Origin: Succinivibrionaceae bacterium
Lineage (GTDB): Bacteria; Pseudomonadota; Gammaproteobacteria; Enterobacterales; Succinivibrionaceae
Assembly (NCBI GenBank): GCA_003477345.1
Contig: DMTG01000254.1
Span: 1 to 6,519, forward strand
Direction of reading: 5' to 3'
Length of the DNA stretch: 6,519 nt
Under the pieces are notes generated by a model. That model was not told the DNA's origin, did no database searches, and worked only from the letters and a program-made list of their open reading frames with translations. The translations under genes and the position numbers were made by a program. Positions 4,737 through 6,519 of the stretch are shown here, one piece after another; within the stretch, counting starts at the first letter, position 1; every line of letters starts with the position of its first letter.

Positions 4737-6131
4737 ATGAAGGCAGTAATACTTGCAGGTGGTAGCGGTAGCAGATTGTGGCCATTATCAAGAGAAGCCT
4801 ATCCAAAGCAGCTGATAACAAGAGAGCATGAATACAGCATGCTGCAGCAGTCTTTTCGCAGGCTGAACAGGCTTTGCGAAGCGAAAGACATTGTCACGAT
4901 TACAAATGTAAAAGTATCTCAAGATGTAAAGCTGCAGCTGAATTTGCTGGACAAAGAAAATGTAGTACTTGGTGAACCTTTGGCAAGAAATACTGCTCCT
5001 GCAGTTGCTTGTGCGCTTGAATATCTAAAAAAGCGCCCGTTTTCTTCTGATGATGTTGTGCTGATTGTTCCTTCTGATCACTATATTAAAAGTCCACGCG
5101 GATTCTTTAAGGCAGTAAAAAAAGCGCAAAAGCTCGCTGAAGAGGGCTATATCGTCACTTTTGGTATTAAACCAACCTATCCAGAAACCGGATATGGATA
5201 CGTCAAGACGGCATCAGTAAAAGATGGCGGCTTTATCGTAGATTCATTTGTTGAGAAACCTGATTTAGAAACAGCTAATGCATATCTAGCCAGTGGAAAC
5301 TACTACTGGAACGGGGGTATGTTTATGGGGAAGATTTCAGTAATTCTTGGCGAATATGAAAAACTGTGCCCTGAAATATTCAATTTGCTAAGTAGCATAG
5401 ATTTTTCAAAGGCAAACAATAAGATTCCTTTTGAACCATATGAAAGTATGCCGTCAATATCTATTGATTATGCAATTATGGAAAAATCAGAGAAAATTTC
5501 TCTTGTGGAATTGAAAGCCGGCTGGTCAGACTTAGGATCCTGGAAATCTATATATGATGCTGCCCATAAAGATCCAAATGGTAATGTTCTTTCTGGAAAA
5601 GTAATCACTAACAATATAAGTAATTCTCTAATCTATTCTCAAAAGGAAGTTGTTGCAGCATCTGATCTTCAGGACTTAATTTTAGTAGAAACAGAAGATG
5701 CCATAATGGCCTGCAGGCTTTCAGAATCTCAGCATGTAAAGCAGTTATACGAAAAGCTAAAAGAAAAGCAGAGTGACACTGTTAAACTTCATAAGACTGT
5801 TTTCAGACCATGGGGATATTACACTAATCTCAATGAAGGCGATGGTTATTTAACTAAAGTTATTTGTGTAATGCCTCATCAGAAATTATCAATTCAATCT
5901 CATAACCATCGTTCGGAACACTGGGTTGTCCTAGAAGGAAAAGCATTGGTCATTAAAGATGATCATGAATACTTCGTTTATCCAGGAGAAAGTATTGATA
6001 TTCCACTGCAATCTAAGCATTCTCTACAGAATCCTTATGACACAGAATTAAAAGTTATCGAAGTTCAGAAAGGTGACTACATAGCTGAAGACGACATTGT
6101 CCGCTATGAAGATATTTATGGCAGAGTTTAG
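4737..6131 (+). CDS. manC: Mannose-1-phosphate guanylyltransferase / mannose-6-phosphate isomerase (type II)
   Basis: A cytoplasmic enzyme making GDP-mannose from mannose-1-phosphate and GTP, with a second domain that isomerises fructose-6-phosphate and mannose-6-phosphate. The N-terminal nucleotidyltransferase has the pyrophosphorylase signature GGSGSRLWPLSREAYPKQ (8-25), NTAPAVA (85-91), VPSDHYI (111-117), FVEKP (171-175), NYYWNGGMF (188-196), SIDYAIMEKS (242-251) and GWSDLGSW (262-269). The C-terminal cupin isomerase domain begins near PWGYY (358-362) and contains the metal-binding QSHNHRSEHW (387-396) and PGESIDIP (416-423). At 464 residues it is about full length for AlgA/ManC-type proteins. 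AAGGA (4722-4726) lies 10 nt before the ATG, slightly far but usable. With the upstream phosphomannomutase it gives the complete route from fructose-6-phosphate to GDP-mannose, which the downstream Gmd consumes. The gene ends with three in-frame stops, TAG-TAG-TAA. Confidence 0.96.
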   Translation: MKAVILAGGSGSRLWPLSREAYPKQLITREHEYSMLQQSFRRLNRLCEAKDIVTITNVKVSQDVKLQLNLLDKENVVLGEPLARNTAPAVACALEYLKKRPFSSDDVVLIVPSDHYIKSPRGFFKAVKKAQKLAEEGYIVTFGIKPTYPETGYGYVKTASVKDGGFIVDSFVEKPDLETANAYLASGNYYWNGGMFMGKISVILGEYEKLCPEIFNLLSSIDFSKANNKIPFEPYESMPSISIDYAIMEKSEKISLVELKAGWSDLGSWKSIYDAAHKDPNGNVLSGKVITNNISNSLIYSQKEVVAASDLQDLILVETEDAIMACRLSESQHVKQLYEKLKEKQSDTVKLHKTVFRPWGYYTNLNEGDGYLTKVICVMPHQKLSIQSHNHRSEHWVVLEGKALVIKDDHEYFVYPGESIDIPLQSKHSLQNPYDTELKVIEVQKGDYIAEDDIVRYEDIYGRV

Positions 6132-6185
6132 TAGTAACAGGACTATTTATATTCATAAGACTATTCAGAGATCCATTGTAAGGAA

Positions 6186-6206
6186 AGGTGTATGAATTCA
6201 TCACCT
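6186..6206. promoter_or_regulatory. 21-bp near-palindrome after manC (operator or RNA hairpin)
   Basis: The perfect palindrome ATGAATTCAT (6192-6201) is flanked by AGGTG (6186-6190) and CACCT (6202-6206), which are also complementary; only T6191 is unpaired. As DNA this is a dyad typical of a dimeric regulator site. As RNA it forms an 8-bp stem with one bulge and an AATT loop, burying the AGG and the ATG of the small ORF at 6192. It lies 54 bp after manC and 256 bp before gmd. Confidence 0.5.
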
Positions 6207-6299
6207 ACGAAAAATGAATTTTTCAAAGAAAAATTATGTTGTGTTAAAGCAGTCTTGCGCAAAAGTTATGGTAGTTATGCATTAGATTTCAACATCTAA
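6192..6299 (+). CDS. Possible 35-residue ORF between manC and gmd
   Basis: An ATG at 6192 preceded by AAGGA (6180-6184) at 7 nt opens 35 codons ending in TAA (6297-6299). The peptide begins MNSSPTKNEFFKEK, then has LCCVKAVLRKSYGSY; it is basic, has two adjacent cysteines, and has no signal peptide or membrane helix. I recognise no family. Its start codon lies in the near-palindrome 6186-6206 and its stop codon in the hairpin 6281-6300, so it could be a leader peptide, an unrelated small protein, a remnant of a lost gene, or chance. Confidence 0.25.
   Translation: MNSSPTKNEFFKEKLCCVKAVLRKSYGSYALDFNI
6209..6224. other. A/T-rich dyad GAAAAAT / ATTTTTC
   Basis: GAAAAAT (6209-6215) and ATTTTTC (6218-6224) are perfectly complementary around a 2-nt centre, 2 bp after the preceding dyad. 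As RNA it gives a 6-bp stem with a TGAA loop. Two dyads in 39 bp suggest a compound regulatory site or structured transcript. Confidence 0.4.
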
Positions 6300-6300
6300 T
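6281..6300 (+). other. Hairpin over the stop of the small ORF
   Basis: ATTAGAT (6281-6287) and ATCTAAT (6294-6300) form a perfect 7-bp stem with a 6-nt loop; the right arm contains the TAA of the 35-codon ORF. It is followed by a moderately T-rich stretch but not a proper T-run, so it is at best a weak terminator. Confidence 0.35.
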
Positions 6301-6330
6301 TTCTCATATGTTGTTTTGTATCAGTTAAAT

Positions 6331-6387
6331 AAGCATGTTGCTTTCGAAAACCAATAAAGTTGATGTTTTGGGAAAACAGGAGCTGTT
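6331..6387 (+). other. Cluster of small hairpins upstream of gmd
   Basis: Three short stems follow one another: AAGCA/TGCTT (6331-6343, loop TGT), GTTTT/AAAAC (6365-6377, loop GGG) and AACAG/CTGTT (6375-6387, loop GAG). The last two overlap and exclude each other. Each alone is only 5 bp and could be chance; together with 6186-6224 and 6281-6300 they make the 331-bp manC–gmd spacer unusually rich in dyads. Confidence 0.3.
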
Positions 6388-6412
6388 GCAAGTAATTTAA
6401 ATCAGATTGCAA
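6386..6412. repeat. Two TTGCAA palindromes 21 bp apart before gmd
   Basis: TTGCAA occurs at 6386-6391 and 6407-6412, exactly 21 bp start to start, two helical turns, 51 bp or more upstream of gmd. Either copy could be a regulator half-site; as -35 boxes neither is followed by a good -10 at 16-18 bp. Confidence 0.3.
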
Positions 6413-6451
6413 TAGTCTTTGTATTTAATCAAATTAATTAAATTTTATATT

Positions 6452-6456
6452 GAGGA
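6452..6456 (+). promoter_or_regulatory. Ribosome binding site of gmd
   Basis: GAGGA lies 6 nt before the ATG at 6463. It is the best Shine-Dalgarno of the plus-strand genes here and fixes the gmd start. Confidence 0.75.
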
Positions 6457-6462
6457 ATTCTT

Positions 6463-6519
6463 ATGAAAAAAGCTTTAATAACAGGAATTACTGGGCAAGA
6501 TGGTTCTTATTTAGCAGAA
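6463..6519 (+). CDS. gmd: GDP-mannose 4,6-dehydratase, N-terminus only
   Basis: Nineteen codons reach the right edge of the window. They read MKKALITGITGQDGSYLAE, the diagnostic start of Gmd, with the NAD(P)-binding glycine motif GITGQDG of the extended short-chain dehydrogenase fold. Gmd removes water from GDP-mannose to give GDP-4-keto-6-deoxymannose, the precursor of GDP-fucose, GDP-rhamnose, GDP-perosamine and GDP-colitose. The catalytic residues lie beyond the window. It follows manC, which makes its substrate, on the same strand but after 331 bp, so it may have its own promoter. Confidence 0.9.
   Translation, partial: MKKALITGITGQDGSYLAE

Noticed and set aside
4755..4775. Sequence resembling an ops/JUMPstart element (GGTGGTAGCGGTAG)
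   Set aside because: It lies inside manC and encodes the invariant GGSGSR loop of the nucleotidyltransferase, so the protein motif explains it. Such elements are expected in the untranslated leader.
6141..6165. Direct repeat GACTATT at 6141-6147 and 6159-6165
   Set aside because: Only 7 bp in AT-rich sequence with no promoter aligned to it; not strong enough to call a binding site.
6157..6419. 9-bp inverted repeat AAGACTATT / AATAGTCTT flanking most of the manC–gmd spacer, as if a miniature transposon
   Set aside because: The arms do not extend with mismatches, there is no target duplication outside them, and one such pair is not surprising in 331 bp of AT-rich DNA.
6419..6451. Promoter for gmd directly upstream (TTGTAT ... 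TTTTAT or TATATT)
   Set aside because: Spacers are 18 with a poor -10 or 21 with a better one, and transcription would begin within or next to the ribosome site. In a sequence this AT-rich the match is not informative.

Overview
The window looks like a chromosomal stretch of a gammaproteobacterium. The basis is a true H-NS family protein beside a large cyclic-di-GMP signalling protein and a GDP-mannose pathway. An AT-rich gut anaerobe of the Aeromonadales/Succinivibrionaceae type would fit the low GC and the signalling architecture, but that placement is inference only.

Left part (2-2074, + strand): the C-terminal 690 residues of a gene that enters from the left edge. It carries the end of an EAL phosphodiesterase domain, a long PAS-like middle and a degenerate, probably inactive GGDEF domain. 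Its base composition is clearly richer in GC than what follows (28 of 60 at 121-180). The gene ends with three in-frame stops. An AT-rich convergent gap (2075-2203) follows, with two A/T-only hairpins and a near-repeat of the 3' end of the next gene.

Middle (2204-2893): an H-NS gene on the minus strand (138 aa), itself extremely AT-rich (14 G/C of 60 at 2461-2520). Upstream of it is a 273-bp divergent region holding a good minus-strand promoter with a perfect TATAAT, a 10-bp direct repeat, an 11-T tract and a 7-bp hairpin.

Right part (2894-6519, + strand): a surface-glycan locus. In order it has a GT-A family 2 glycosyltransferase, a HAD-type phosphomannomutase resembling the eukaryotic PMM1/PMM2 family (true start probably TTG at 3931), manC (bifunctional mannose-6-phosphate isomerase / mannose-1-phosphate guanylyltransferase), and the first 19 codons of gmd (GDP-mannose 4,6-dehydratase). 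ManC and PMM together convert fructose-6-phosphate to GDP-mannose, Gmd converts that to GDP-4-keto-6-deoxymannose, and the glycosyltransferase presumably adds a sugar to a growing O-antigen, capsule or exopolysaccharide unit. A fucose-, rhamnose- or perosamine-like deoxyhexose in the glycan is therefore likely.

The genes are not packed evenly. Glycosyltransferase and PMM are 26 bp apart. PMM and manC are separated by 92 bp with two competing hairpins that look like an attenuator. manC and gmd are separated by 331 bp filled with dyads, including a long near-palindrome covering the start of a 35-codon ORF. These two spacers, the reversed EAL-PAS-GGDEF order and the eukaryotic-type PMM are the points most worth a second look. 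No phage, transposon, CRISPR array, tRNA or rRNA was seen.
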